A stretch of DNA of 64,000 nt from Panicum virgatum (Eukaryota > Streptophyta > Magnoliopsida > Poales > Poaceae), in the NCBI RefSeq assembly GCF_016808335.1, contig NC_053138.1:14749900-14813899 (forward strand), read 5' to 3'. The notes under the pieces are model-generated. The model did no database searches. It was not told where the DNA came from and saw nothing but the letters and a program-made list of their open reading frames with translations. Made by a program: the position numbers and the translations under genes. This document shows positions 41,830-53,628 of the stretch, piece by piece. The first letter of the stretch is position 1; every line of letters begins with the position of its first letter.

Positions 41830-43263
41830 TGTCGGGTACCACGATTAGAGACACCCTAATCGGGGTACTAAGATCGCTTTAAAACGCAAACACATGCTAG
41901 GGCAACCGGGCCCACAAAGGCCCACGGACTCCCTCCGGTCTGGAAGAAAGGAAAGGACTCAAAGAAGCCCAAGCACGTGGCCCACCGACACGGTGCGGCC
42001 CATCCACGCTCTCCTCGGACTGCGGGGTGGTTTCCGCCTCGCTCGAGGGCTCCTGTCGAGACCCCTCGAGCGGGCGGCACATCTCCGCCGCGCTCGAGGG
42101 TAGCGAACCTACCCTCGAGCGGGCGGCACATCTCCGCTTCGCTCGAGGCCACCCCTCGGCGCAAGGGACAAACAGCCCTGCAGCTTACCCGCCCGTCGTA
42201 CGGAGGCTTTAAGTGCTAACCACTCCTCCACAATGCTCAGGACAGACGGTGTCAGACCGCCATTTCCCGCGATGTCTGTGACCGGAGTCCCATCCGCCAA
42301 CTCCGGTCACTTCTCCGCCATCCCGGGCGCTGTGGCGATACTGTGAAACCTGCGACGCGGGATGGAGCGTGCCCGGCACTGCTCCCCGTACTATTCTGCC
42401 AACTCTGGCCGTCCGGACTCTACATCATCACACGTAAGACCCCGGGCCCACCTCCTGCTTGGGAGGAGGTCCGGTGCCGCCATGAGCCCCTCGGAGAGGG
42501 ACACCCATCACTCACAGCCAGGAGCCCGGACCTCCCCCCTCGAGGGGTCCGAGACCTACACGTGTCTCCCAGATCCCCTAAGTATGCACGTCAGCACTCC
42601 GTCCAGGGGGTCCGGGATCGCCGCGTGCCCCGCTGCCGCTGGAGTACACAAGATCCAGACCCGCAGGGCCCACGGAACGCCACATCTGGAGAGCTGTACG
42701 CCCTACAGCAACGACCACTCCGCCTACAGGGGTTGGCAGGGCGCCAGCGCGATCTCCGCGAGACCAAGGACGATCGCCACGCCAAATGCCATGCCCCATA
42801 GTGTACTTTCTATAGTGTTTGACCACTGCACCCCCACGATTCGGGGGAAGACGGCGACTTCCGTGTCCCCTACTCATGTATCCCGCCCCTCCTTGTGTCT
42901 ATAAAAGGAGGAGGCGGACATCCCTTAAAGAGGTCGGTCGACTCTCTAGACACTTACCGCTCAGAGCACACGCACCTGCTCCCAGCTTCCGATATCGTTA
43001 TTTGCCACGCTCAAACCCCACATCTAGCAGAGACTTGGGAGCCTCCCTCCCTCTCTCGCATTGCTTGTACCCCCTACTACAAGCACTCCGGGTGTAAGAT
43101 AATACAGTGCACTCTCACACCTCCTTTGCTGGACGTACGGCCCCGCGGCCGGAACCAGGATAAACCATGCATTACTGTGTTGCCTCTTGCATCATCATCT
43201 GGGACGAGAAAACACGCAGCATTTATTAGTTGGGATCCGGACCCCCGGGTCGGGACATCGACA
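41830..43263 (+). mobile_element. solo LTR of a gypsy-type element
   Basis: 1434 bp starting TGTCGGGTACC and ending ACATCGACA, with matching terminal inverted repeats TGTCG/CGACA and an internal TATAAAAGG at 42900. Flanks are GCTAG on the left and GCCAG on the right, a 5-bp target duplication with one mismatch. No internal sequence or partner LTR is adjacent, so it probably arose by recombination between two LTRs. Different family from the 15.8-kb element. Confidence 0.75.
42900..42908 (+). promoter_or_regulatory. TATA box of the solo LTR
   Basis: TATAAAAGG about 360 bp from the LTR end, the likely core promoter of the parent element. Confidence 0.65.
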
Positions 43264-43493
43264 GCCAGCGAGCCGGTGTGTCCGAGCGCGAGGGCGGGTG
43301 GAGCACGCGGGACCCGCACCAGGCGGCCACGTCTGCCTGTAGAGAGCTTCTCTACCGCACTAGAAATGGAGAAATCGGAATGGCTCTGAATCATAGCGTT
43401 GCTTTTACAGAACGCCGCTGCGGAGGAATTTTCTGTATGCTCATACTTGAGTATGGCGTTGCGGACGGCTTACAGAGCCCGTTGCGGACAGCC

Positions 43494-43799
43494 TAAGGCC
43501 ACCCGCAACAGTCCTAGCTAGTGCTAGCGACGTCGCCGGCTCAAGTGGAGTGGAGGTGAGAGATGAATTTACACGTATTACGAGGCTGTATTTATTCTCT
43601 TGGGCCCGCGCTCTCTCTCACATAGCTGCAAATCGACAGGCGACGAGTCCATCGCTAGCTAATCCTCTCTCTCCTCTGTTTTCGTCGCCAGCTAATCCTC
43701 TCTCCTCTGTTTTTCTCTCCCCGTCAGCTCCGAAGCTGCATCCGAGCCTAGTCACTAGCGACGTCGCTGGCTGAAATCGCCTTGTTGCGGACGCCCTTA
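43494..43799. mobile_element. MITE-like element
   Basis: TAAGGCCACCCGCAACA at the left and TGTTGCGGACGCCCTTA at the right form an imperfect 17-bp terminal inverted repeat. Further GTTGCGGAC copies just outside (43459-43490) suggest nested insertion. Boundaries approximate. Confidence 0.5.
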
Positions 43800-45616
43800 T
43801 TAGTCCGTCGTCGGCACTTGGCATGTTGTGACCGTGCCAGAGCGCGCGGCGAAACAGGCGCCGGGCTTCCACTTTTGCCGCATGTTTCAACTAGCCTCGA
43901 GAGCAGAGCCGAAGCTAGAGGCCACAAGCGAGGCAACGAATGTGCGCCTCTCTTCGGAAGGCTCTGTAGTAGTTGTTACCAAAAAAATATCGGTAGTATC
44001 TGAGATTCTGCGTTCGACTCTCTACGGAAGCAAATATTTTGAGATTTAACGGCATTATGCATTAAGTGGTAGACGATGTTCTCGTCGACAGCGAGACGCC
44101 TGTAGTGACTTTGTCAATCTCGAGAATTTACCGGCTCAGTCTTCGAAGATATTCATATAGATAGAATTTATGTACGTATATTCATAGGAGTGTGAGTGTG
44201 CGTGCATTGTGAGTGTCTAAATTGTACTGTGCAATCTCAAAAACAATGTGCGCCTCTCTCTCTTTTTGAGATTATTAATGCGCGCCTCTCTTTTCCCTTG
44301 ACCCGTTTTCTGCTTTCAGTTCCGATTTGGCAAACGGAGGCTCCTGTCACCGTGGATTCAGAAGAGGGGAGAGTGATGCCTTGCCAGCTCCTGGCCCAGA
44401 ACACGGTGACAAACTGGGCTGCCGGCCATCTCCTCCCAGTCCCAGGCCTCTGCTGCCGTCGGGCGGGCAAGCCTCAGCCGCGGAATTCTGTCGCCGCGAC
44501 AACAACGCCGGGCGCCGCGTCAGTCGTCACACAGCGGAGGTAGTCTGGTGTAGTGAACGAACGAAGTAGGAGTGCGCGTGCTGTGTTTGGCGTTAAGCAT
44601 GGCCGATAGGAATCTCCATTGTCACCAACGATGCAATGCATTGATCATTCTGACCTCCACTTAGGAGAACTCATCTACCGACTAACGATCATTCCATGAA
44701 TAGCTACATCAATAAAAAGAAGATAAAAGCCAGTGCCAATATGCCACTGCTTTACTTTTGTTTTTTAAATATTCAAGTATTTTAATATACTAGTTCAACA
44801 ATTTTTTGCGCATATCTCAACAAATATTTTTAGGTTGAAGTCGGTTTTAGAAAATGTGGATTCTTCTTTAGGAAAAAAGAAAAAAAATACAAAGAGATTA
44901 AAGGACTAGAGAGAAAAAAGTGATTGGGTTGGTTTTCCTCTCTCTCCCCCCGCGTATTTGGAACCCTCGGAGGATGAGACCCATTGTGTTCGTTAGGTGG
45001 TAAACATGCTTGCGTGCGATAATGCGGCCAATGTGAGTGTGCATGCTTGGTGGTTATTAGATGGAGGTTAATAATATATCCGACTACTAGCTAGGTGTAA
45101 GAATCTTTAAAACCTATTTCTCATCACACTCGTATAATATTAACCCTTCATCATTATTAACATATAATCCCCCCACCAAAAAATTTCTTGGTTACCGTGT
45201 AGACAACGGTAAGTTCACATGCTGTTTCTCCTCTTCTCTTTTTTCTCTCTCCACCTCAGTATTCAGCTTGCTTAGAGCCTATTATTGCTATCATTTTTTG
45301 AGCGGACGAGTGAGAAGTATAACATTGGACATGCAGGTGGAGGGGACCAGTGGAGCACGAAATGCTCGCTGCCGCATAGTGCATATATAACAAATGGCTG
45401 GCATGGTTGGCGCCCCTCCAACCAAGGGTGGATCTATAGGGGAGGGCAAGGGGGATCTAGCCCACCCTACTGCCCAAAAGCTCCATTAAAATCAAAGAAA
45501 AAATATGAAAAGAAAACATGAAGAAAATGAAATGAGAAGGAGCGCCTCCAACTACACTATCCCAGTTTCTCCACTTTTAATTGGCGCATATGGCGTAGGG
45601 GATGCGGCGGTGGTAA

Positions 45617-45665
45617 GATGGAACACAGGATACCTTTGTTGTACAACGCGTGACAACTGGCCGGC
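45617..45665 (+). repeat. dispersed repeat, unassigned family (outlying copy)
   Basis: GATGGAACACAGGATACC, then GCGTGACAACTGG. Same pattern as the copies at 49.2-51.4 kb. Confidence 0.6.
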
Positions 45666-46064
45666 GCTGCTAGTAGTGCTTCTTACTTCACCTCCCCTTG
45701 TTTTTCTTTTTCTTTTTACTTGAACGGCTAGCATGGTTATTACTTGTGAGGGTTTTTGATGAAGAAAAGAGTTATTTTGAATGGTGCATTTGTAGTTGTC
45801 AAAGCCGACCCTGCCAGTGACATGCTCAATCTCTTTGGAACGGACGAGCAGGGGAGTGACTTGGTATTCACACATACTAGCGAGGAGGAAGAATACTAAT
45901 TAGCAGTGTCGTTGTTTTTTCTTTTAAGGCTTCGGGATTCAGTCTTTAGTTGCGAGTAAATGTGGCGAACTGGCCGTTTGGTCTGTATGGCAAGCTGGAA
46001 ATCCCGGAAGTGAACTCCACTGAAAACTCAATTTCCTTTTCTATAGAAGCACATACTCCCTCCG

Positions 46065-46092
46065 CCCCCCCCCCCCCCCCACACACACACAC
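46065..46092. repeat. C16 and AC-dinucleotide microsatellite
   Basis: Sixteen C followed by six AC units. Confidence 0.9.
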
Positions 46093-46806
46093 CACCCCAA
46101 AAAAACATTTGTTTAGAAGAAGAAAATGAGTGCTAGATATATATGCAAGTGCAATGTTTGTATTTCTCTTAGTACATTTTGTGGAGGTCGTCTTCACCTG
46201 TGAATGTGGCTTTGTTTTCTACTATGTCTCTTCTTTTAGCCCAATGCAACGCAATTGAGTCGTACCAGCAAGCTCGCACACACACCATTTCTCAGGTAAA
46301 AAGAAGAATCGTATTCAGAGAGGGTGATCGCCGCGCATTGTTATTTCAGAGAAAATGGTGCCCGGTGTGCCTAGGTAGGATACTGTTAGCTTCTTTTAGC
46401 ATCTGTTCAGCGAAATTTATAGTGGGGACATGCCCCGGTGAGAAACGCTGGAGATCCCAGAGATCGAACTCGCGCCCAGCCGTTCAACTTCGCACACCAG
46501 CGACACGACCGACCGAGCTAGCAGTCGTTCTCAGGATCCCGTTAGCTCCATGCATGTCCACGACTCGTTGCCGATCGATCACCCGCCATGGCACCCAAAC
46601 TAGCCATCCAGCCCCACAGCCAAAGAAGGGACGACGAGCACGAAGCCCCATCGCCCCAAGCTAAAGCCAAAGCCTAACAAAAATGCCACTGCGTCCGCGA
46701 GCAGCCAACCAACCAACACACAAGGCAACAAATCAACCACCGGCCAGAAAGGCGGGGAGTTTCCCGTCCGCGGCGAACCCTGCATTCACTGCGGCGCTCG
46801 CCGCAG

Positions 46807-46837
<31 letters not shown>
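46807..46837. repeat. C31 homopolymer
   Basis: Thirty-one consecutive C. Such runs are unstable and hard to sequence, so the exact length is doubtful. Confidence 0.9.
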
Positions 46838-46839
<2 letters not shown>

Positions 46840-47634
46840 ACGAGCAAGGCGTCGCGCTCGTCGTCGTCAGGAACACCCACCCCGGCGCGGCCGGTGGTTG
46901 GGCCGCGTCGCGTCCGGTTCACTGCGCGGCTGCTCGGTCGCTGCGGAGAGCAGAAGCTGCAAAAGGCCCGGCAGGCGCCAGGCGCCTGACGTGGATGGCG
47001 TTGGCGTCGCGTGTGGCGTGCCCGCCGATCGCGTGGGGTCGGTTTCGACTCAGGTGTTTCGCGCAGGTGGGCGCCTGGCTGGCGACAGACACCACCCGTT
47101 TCTGCACGGGTGATGGGATGTCAGATGCCTGCTTCTCTGAAACTGAAAGGGGAGCAGGCCTGGCAGGTTCCTGACCGAGCTGAGGAGCGCATTGTTCAGG
47201 GCTGCCGTTGCTGGGGCCCTTGAGCCACAGAGATCGAATGCCGCTCTCATCTCGCTGGAATGGCGGCGAACTTCGATTTCAGAGCACTGGGAATCGATCG
47301 GGTCATCAGAATCAGACTGAAGGATCACCACACCATTACATTCAGTTCAACAAATGTAGCGCGTTTCATAAGATCAGGTCTAACATTTCAAAATCTAAAA
47401 TGAAAGCACTGGCAGCAACATTTTCTTGAGTCTTATCACGGGATACTCAGCCTGAATTTTTCATCCTAAACTCGATCACACAAGCAAAAACCAGATCACG
47501 ACCCAACTACTACGATCATTATTCGACGGATCACCCCTCTCTCACTGTCACTGCACGATTATTCCTTCAGCTGCTCCCTCCGTCCCTAGGCAATCGCCAC
47601 GTTTCCGGCGCTGTTGATCTCACGGCTACCGTTC

Positions 47635-49167
47635 CTAGTCTTGCGGCGGCCGACGGCCGTTGTCGCGCCCCTCGGCGGTGCCAGCAACGGCGCCGGCACC
47701 GCTCCCCCCTGCCGCGCTCCACGCCGTCGCCGCGTACAGCGGGCGGTCGTGCCACGCCAGCGCGAGGCTGCCAGCGCACTCGAGGATGCTGTACCCGGAG
47801 CCGGGGGAGGACGGCGTGGCGCGGAGCAGCTGCGCCGTCGCCAGCTGGACCTCGTTCCGGCCGAACGGCACCTGGGTCAGCCCCGCGCGAGCGAGCCTCT
47901 CCCTCCAGCGACCCAGCGGCTCGTGGCGCTCGGCGCGGGCGCTGCCCTCGCCGCAGACGATGTCGAAGATCTCGCCCCGGAGGTACGCCTCCGCGAGCGA
48001 GTCGATGGCGCCGCCGCGGTGGCCCACGGCCGCCATGGAGTCGAACATGGCCGCGTAGTGGAAGAGCGCGTTGGTGAACCTCTCCAGCAGCGGCGGCCTG
48101 TTGTGGTCTGCCTCCTGCTCCACCACCGTGAAGACCCTGGGCTTCAGCTCGGCGACGAGGTCGAGGAGGATGTCGATCGGCGCGGCCACCGCCGGGTCGG
48201 CGTCCGGGTCGACGAGGAGACGGTGGAGCTGCAGGATGGAGTTGAATGCCAGCGCCTCGCCGGGGACGATTTTGAGCATCCAGCTGCTCAACCCGTCGAG
48301 CTGGTCGACGCAGAGGCCCTGGAAGCAGAAGGGGACGCCCAGGGAGCGCGCGAACTCGGCGAGTCGGATGCCCACCTCACGGAGCTCGTCGCCGGCGCCA
48401 GTTGGGTACGGGCCAATGCCGGTGATGCGGAGGTACGGTGGCCCGCCTTCGCGTTGGGACAGGGCGTGGATGAGCGTCGGCCACTGGAGGCCCTGCATGA
48501 GGGCGAAGTCGACGACGTGCACGCGGTCGCAGCCCTCAAATGCGTCGAGGAGCGCCTGGTTCGCCGTGGAGTAGGCGAAGTTCAGGTAGGGTCCCGCGTC
48601 GTAGAAGTGGCTGTAGAGGTCGGCCGGCGCCGCGGGAGGCGGAGCAGGCGCCGCCGCTTGCGGGTACGCCGGGAAGAGGCGCTGCGCGAGCGCGTCGGCG
48701 AAGTGCTTCGCGACGCGGCCGATCCCCGTCGAGGTAGCGATCACCGAGAGGATCGCGCGCGCCTCGGCCAGGTTGCCATGCGCGGCCGAGTAGTCGCCCG
48801 ACTGGATAGCGCCGGCTGAGGTGACGAGGAGGTGCACCAGGCGGATGGCCGCGGCCTCCTCCTCCTCCTCCCGGCGCTGCCTCGTCGCCTCCGCGGCTGC
48901 TGCTGGGACAGCGGGCTGCCTGCCGCTGCCGGGCGGCAGGAGGGACGCGAGCAGGGCCGGGTCGATGCAGTACGTGGCGCTGTTGGCGGCTGCGCCGGCA
49001 GGGAACGGAGGAGAGATGGCGCCGGTGAGCGCGGCGGCGGCGGCGGCGGCGGGGTCCATAGGCAGCAAGCCGAAGGGGACGAGGCCCATGGCTCCGTCGA
49101 CCGTCGGAGGCGCGAGCGGGAGCAGGGGGTGCTCGCGCGAGACGGTGTGGGCGGTGTGAGCGTCCAC
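47635..49167 (-). CDS. SLRL2: GRAS protein lacking the DELLA domain (SLENDER RICE1-LIKE type)
   Basis: Intronless, 510 residues. A short Ala/Pro-rich head has no DELLA or TVHYNP motif. It is followed by LHRI (about 108-160), VHVVD at 216-220, LHRII, the PFYRE region (RGEIFDIVCGEGSARAERHE) and SAW (WRERLARAGL, ending ALAWHDRPLYAATAW). The GRAS domain is closest to DELLA repressors, and in rice SLRL1 and SLRL2 are DELLA-like proteins of this size that lack the GA-sensing N-terminus. Such proteins repress gibberellin responses in the nucleus and should resist GA-triggered degradation. SLRL2 is preferred over SLRL1 only from remembered rice gene order beside CV, so the symbol is tentative. Confidence 0.82.
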   Translation of the reverse strand: MDAHTAHTVSREHPLLPLAPPTVDGAMGLVPFGLLPMDPAAAAAAALTGAISPPFPAGAAANSATYCIDPALLASLLPPGSGRQPAVPAAAAEATRQRREEEEEAAAIRLVHLLVTSAGAIQSGDYSAAHGNLAEARAILSVIATSTGIGRVAKHFADALAQRLFPAYPQAAAPAPPPAAPADLYSHFYDAGPYLNFAYSTANQALLDAFEGCDRVHVVDFALMQGLQWPTLIHALSQREGGPPYLRITGIGPYPTGAGDELREVGIRLAEFARSLGVPFCFQGLCVDQLDGLSSWMLKIVPGEALAFNSILQLHRLLVDPDADPAVAAPIDILLDLVAELKPRVFTVVEQEADHNRPPLLERFTNALFHYAAMFDSMAAVGHRGGAIDSLAEAYLRGEIFDIVCGEGSARAERHEPLGRWRERLARAGLTQVPFGRNEVQLATAQLLRATPSSPGSGYSILECAGSLALAWHDRPLYAATAWSAAGGSGAGAVAGTAEGRDNGRRPPQD

Positions 49168-49202
49168 GCTCGGCGCCCTGCCAACTAGGTGGGTGTTTTT
49201 GT

Positions 49203-49600
49203 AGGGAGCGGGCGAGTCAAGGGTGTGACGTCAGCCGCACAGATGGAGGGGGATCTAGTGGTGGTGCTGAGGTGTTACATGGGATACCGTCACGTGAGAA
49301 TTGGCGAGCACAGCTAGTGCCCCTCTGATTACAGTTCCGTTGGGTCTTCAATTTTTTTATTTATTTTTTTGCGTACAGATGAAGTAGGAAGGATACATAC
49401 GCAGTGGTGGTACTCATGGGTGAAGCATGGAATACCCTCGTCACAAGTCGTGTGACAATTGGTGGGGGAGAGATCCCTAGTGGTTCGTATGAGGTGGGGC
49501 ACGGGAAGCCCTCGTTGCACGTTGCATGACAACTGACCGAGGGGAGGGGGTTACCAAGTGGTGGTGCCGAGGTGGAGCACGGTGGGCGCAGCTTGCGCGT
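49203..49600 (+). repeat. dispersed repeat cluster upstream of the GRAS gene
   Basis: Four imperfect copies of a ~45-bp word with the approximate pattern GGAGCACGGGATACCCTCGT followed by CACGTCGTGTGACAACTGG, embedded in longer related segments. 49203-49345 also matches 50825-50940 over about 110 bp (GGGAGCGGGCGAGT, GGTGTGAC, GGTGCTGAGGTGTT). No known element ends were recognised. Confidence 0.6.
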
Positions 49601-49854
49601 CTCCGAACATGTGTAGGCTATCGATTCGTTCCCCATAATCTTGATTTCTGGTGCAAGATCACAATTAGGCAGTGATGATTTCTATTTTGCGGTTTCCTCG
49701 TCACTCCATCCAGTTAATTTAGTCGGACTGAAGGTTTTGTTTTTCTTGACTTGCTGTGAACGAAAAAATTAGAATGGCGTAGCTCTAGGAGGGAACGAAT
49801 CAATGGGCTATACGTGTTTGGAGACACGAACGGTACACGAAAAGGGGACAGGCA

Positions 49855-49905
49855 AGCTCCAGCCGAGCACGGTATACCCCTTGTCGCACGTGGCTTGACA
49901 ACTAA
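49855..49905 (+). repeat. dispersed repeat, unassigned family
   Basis: CGAGCACGGTATACCCCTTGT then GGCTTGACAACTAA. The first Tourist-like MITE is inserted at its end. Confidence 0.6.
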
Positions 49906-50099
49906 GGGTCCGTTTGGTGCGACTCGCACATCGGCTCCGCCGGTTAGCTCCTGTCGAAGTCGCACCATACGCTTTGTTCCGGTGAAGCGCTTCTGCGCGG
50001 CAGGCTAGGAGAGCTAGAGCTGTTTTGTTGGGCACTCGGGCTGAGCCAAAAAAGGTGGCTCCAGCTCTGCCCTCGCGCGGAGCGCTCCCAAACGGCTCC
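49906..50099. mobile_element. Tourist-like MITE 1
   Basis: 194 bp, GGGTCCGTTTGG at the left and CCAAACGGCTCC at the right, flanked by TAA on both sides (49903-49905, 50100-50102). The 3-bp target and tips fit PIF/Harbinger. Confidence 0.75.
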
Positions 50100-50102
50100 T
50101 AA

Positions 50103-50477
50103 GAGCATCTCCAAGAGTGCCCAATAAACCTCTTCAATAATTAGTTTTGGGTAAAAAGCTGAAAAACAAAGGTCCAACAGTGCCCAATATCAGTTCCCAA
50201 TTTTTTCGCGTGGCCAATAACGGAGCTATTGTGAGCCAAATTTAGACCTGCTCTATGCACTCCCAATCCCTCGGTGAGAAAAAAAAGGGCCACGTGGAGG
50301 AAAGATAGAGGGGCGAGGGTGCCTTTTTTCACGAGAAATGGAACGGCTGGTCCAGCTTACGTTAGTGTTTTAAGGCACTGTTGGAGAGTTTAGTATTTTT
50401 GATACCCAAAATCCTTTTAGCAAGGTCCCAATACAGATTTCTTGGGAGCAAAAAATTGGGCACTCTTGGAGATGCTC
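50103..50477. mobile_element. Tourist-like MITE 2
   Basis: 375 bp with a perfect 23-bp terminal inverted repeat beginning GAGCATCTCCAAGAG and TAA target duplications (50100-50102, 50478-50480). The perfect repeat suggests it is young. It abuts MITE 1. Confidence 0.85.
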
Positions 50478-50824
50478 TAACAAGAATGGTTGGTGCCACT
50501 CTAACTGCACCTTTCCCGGCTCTTGCCTTATTTCCTTATTATGATGGCTCTTGCCCACTCTAAATATGTGCACAGTCACGTTCGCGGAAAAGATGGCTGG
50601 ATGGCCGTTCGTTTTTTTTTTGCGAAAAAAGAAGAAAAGTATTTGAATGAACATGCATGTTTATCGAGTCTGGCTAAGTGGCTAGTCAATAACATGCTGG
50701 GGCGGAGTTAGGACACATGCATTCATCGAGTGGGAGCAGGCATGCTCTGCACAATTGCACTTGACGGGGTGGGCAATGTGAGCATCCTACGTCCATGCTT
50801 GCCGACCTGCTGCCTAGTGCTGCA

Positions 50825-51400
50825 GGGAGCGGGCGAGTAAAAGGTGTGACATCGAGCACACAGGTGGAGTGGGACTTGGTTGCGGTGCTGAGGTGTTTTA
50901 CAGCTGCCTGGCACGTCCAGTGCCCTTCAACAGTTGTTTCATTTTTTATTGGTGCATAGGTGTATTTGAGGTATCTAGTAGTGGTGTACTGGAGTTGAGA
51001 TGGAGCGTGGGATACCTTCTTCTTCTTCCTTTTTTTTTTTTGAGTGGGAGCGTGGGATACCTTGGTGCACGTCGTGCGACAGCTGGTGTGGAAGGATATC
51101 TGAGGCATTCCGGCTTACAATGAATTTGAACTCATTAGTGGTCATTTGTGAGTAGCATGTCATGTGTAGGAATTGTCCTACCTTGCTAGTTGAGGGTGAG
51201 GTTCACCACATATAAACCTAAATGCCAAATACATTCCAACACTCGGGTTAATCCTTTTACGCAAAGCAAGAATGAAAACGTAAGCGAAATTGATGCGAGT
51301 TCGTATTTTACTCAGCGTGCGAGTCGGATTGAACTATAAAGTATCCTAGTGGTTGGTACTAAGGTGGAGCACACAAAGCCCTCGTCACACGTCGTGTAAA
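50825..51400 (+). repeat. dispersed repeat copies, right group
   Basis: Segments at 50825-50940, 50993-51090 and 51345-51400 repeat the words seen at 49.2-49.6 kb (GGTGGAGCAC, GGGATACCTT, CACGTCGTG). The middle one is split by a T-rich run. Confidence 0.55.
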
Positions 51401-53628
51401 AGTTGGTTAGCGCGACTGATGTTACCGAGATTATACCTCATATTGTTCGTTTGTTTTTATTTGGACGCTGATATGGTTTCTGGGATTTTTGATTTGGTGG
51501 ATGAACTTGTAGACGGAGTGAGGGAGATGTGCGTATTTGGGGCGAGTAAAGAGGAGTGTAGTTAGACATACAGATAGTGCTGCGAATGGAAGAGATGTGT
51601 CCCGTCAGTGCTTGAATGCCGCATGCCTAGTTGTAGAAACCGAGCCGGATATCGGTTGTTGCATTGCATGTTGTGTCGATGATTGGCTGGAACAACTAGC
51701 GCTAATAATGGTGTATAGTTTGTTGATGATTTTTGATACAAAAGAAAGAGAAATATGTATGCTTGAGATTGGGTGACCCATCTTGGGAGTAGGGTTGGTA
51801 TGGGCCATGACCCCAATGGTCAATTCACAGCCCAATTTGAGTCTTTAATTTCTTTTATAACTCAAAATTGTATAGGATTAGAATTCGACCTTTTAAGGCC
51901 CGATTCTTAGATTATCTAAATCAAATTTGACGGTCCTTTACCACTCCTACTTGGGAGCCTACAAGCATATGGCTGTAGACGCGAAAAAAAGAGCCAGTTT
52001 TATAGAAAGTGACACGAGAAAATGCATTTGAACTAGCCATACCTCTCTCGACAGTTTAACTTGTGTCGCGCAGTATGGAAGGCATGGCATGATGGCAAGG
52101 GGCTTTTGGGCAGAGTTGTGGTTGAGGTACAACGCTGTCCAAGGAGTTAACGGCCAACGGGGCACAGAAATCGACGGGTAGTACCAAAACAGTCGCGGTC
52201 CGTTGCAGAAGGCAGAAACTGCACACAATAGTGGCGAATTGGCAATCTATCCAGGGACGGCGAGCTTGAAGAGGACTCTTCCACTATGTTTTGCTGGTAA
52301 CTAGCAGCGGTGCTTAATCAGCATCAGCTACCAGCCACTAACCAACAAGCAGTATTTTTCTCTCACAGCAAATTAGCCACCAGCCAATACTTTTGGCTTC
52401 AACTCCGAACCCGTTTTTCTGCAAGCGCTGCCAACCTGCATGGAAGTATGGAACCATGCAGCAGTCCAGCTCTGCTACGTCGGTTGCACAGTGTGCAGTG
52501 CTCGGCTGCTCGACGCGGACTTGGTCAACTGCGTCATCACTCGCCGGATTTATCCATCAACTATTCACCTCGGACAAATCAGCCCTGTCCAAAATCACCC
52601 GGCCAGTTCCATTCCAACCTGATGTGCTGATGACCTGTCTCAAGATGTAAACTGTTCTGTTTATGCTGGAGCCTGGAGGGATCCTGATGTCCATTGCTTG
52701 ATCTTCATGCAGGGTTTGGTATACCGGCAGACTTTCTCTAGTAATTTGGAACATAAAGTTGCAATCCATATTTTCAGCTCAGTTACCAAACTTGGAGGAA
52801 ACTAGGCTGCAAAATGCAGCACACATTAGTTGCCCAAGTGATTTGTGACTTGCTGATAATATCCAAATGAGACTGCAAGAGCAGGCCATGTCCAATATTT
52901 CTATATATCACAGGAATTCTTAGTCTTGACTTATCTATCTGCATGGTCCATGCATGAATCCACGTCCCAGATTTTCCTTTTAGTTGTACATGCTTTATCA
53001 GCTTTTGTTTTCCAAATTACACCAAAGGACACAATGCAATGCCAAAATATATAATTTGAAGTTTCACATACTTAATATGACTAACTATGGCAAAATTGCA
53101 GCTCTATATCTCTCCAGACTATGGTTGATAGGCATTAGAATTACAGTTAAGACTAATAAAGCCTATTCAAAAAAACATTATACACCAAATAAACTATCCT
53201 CTATAGCTCAAGCTTACTTGATATTTCTTTTTGGCAAGTTGTTGGAAGCAAAGATAAGCTCCAAGAGTCACTGCTTCAGGAGACTGAAAGGAAAGAACAT
53301 AACTGTTAGACAAGCAACATGACCTCTTTATCAACTAACCAGAGAAAAGAGTGAGAAATTACCTTCAATGGGCATGATTCGTGAGAATCTGAAGTTGCAT
53401 TACATGAGTATAATTTCTGCACTTGCACTGCAACAAGTTAACTATATGCACAAAACTGCTATATATAACTCAAAATATGAGTTCTGTTGATCCAAGCAGT
53501 GCTGCTGCTGCCCATGTAGCTGTATCCATCTTGCCCTGCTACTTGCTAGTGACTGACACGTGTACCATATAAATAATAGCACAAGGGTATATGCAACATA
53601 GCTAGCTAGCCTCCCCTCTGCAAGTTCT
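51401..53628. other. intergenic, no gene seen
   Basis: AT-rich spacer and 3' flank of the PPR gene. Around 52310-52400 a stretch of CAGC-rich sequence looks like MITE debris. No coding frame is supported. Confidence 0.4.

Larger units (their letters stand above)
43800..47634. other. intergenic repeat-rich stretch, no gene supported
   Basis: Holds AT-rich segments, one copy of the dispersed repeat (about 45617-45665), a C16 plus (AC)n run (46065-46092) and a C31 run (46807-46837). Short open frames have no codon bias or recognisable domains. The end is the 3' flank of the GRAS gene. Confidence 0.4.

Noticed and set aside
41264..41882. Several overlapping open frames of 110-200 codons near 41.5 kb
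   Set aside because: All frames are open because of GC content. None has motifs or biased codon use, and they disagree between strands.
46440..46520. Possible tRNA B-box-like word (GATCGAACTCGCG)
   Set aside because: No A box at the right distance and no cloverleaf could be drawn.
47614..48819. 401-codon plus-strand frame opposite the GRAS gene
   Set aside because: Shadow frame of a high-GC coding sequence. The GRAS domain motifs on the minus strand are clear.
45300..51400. Reading the dispersed repeat as a CRISPR-like or satellite array
   Set aside because: Spacing is irregular from tens of bases to kilobases, copies are imperfect, and this is plant nuclear DNA.
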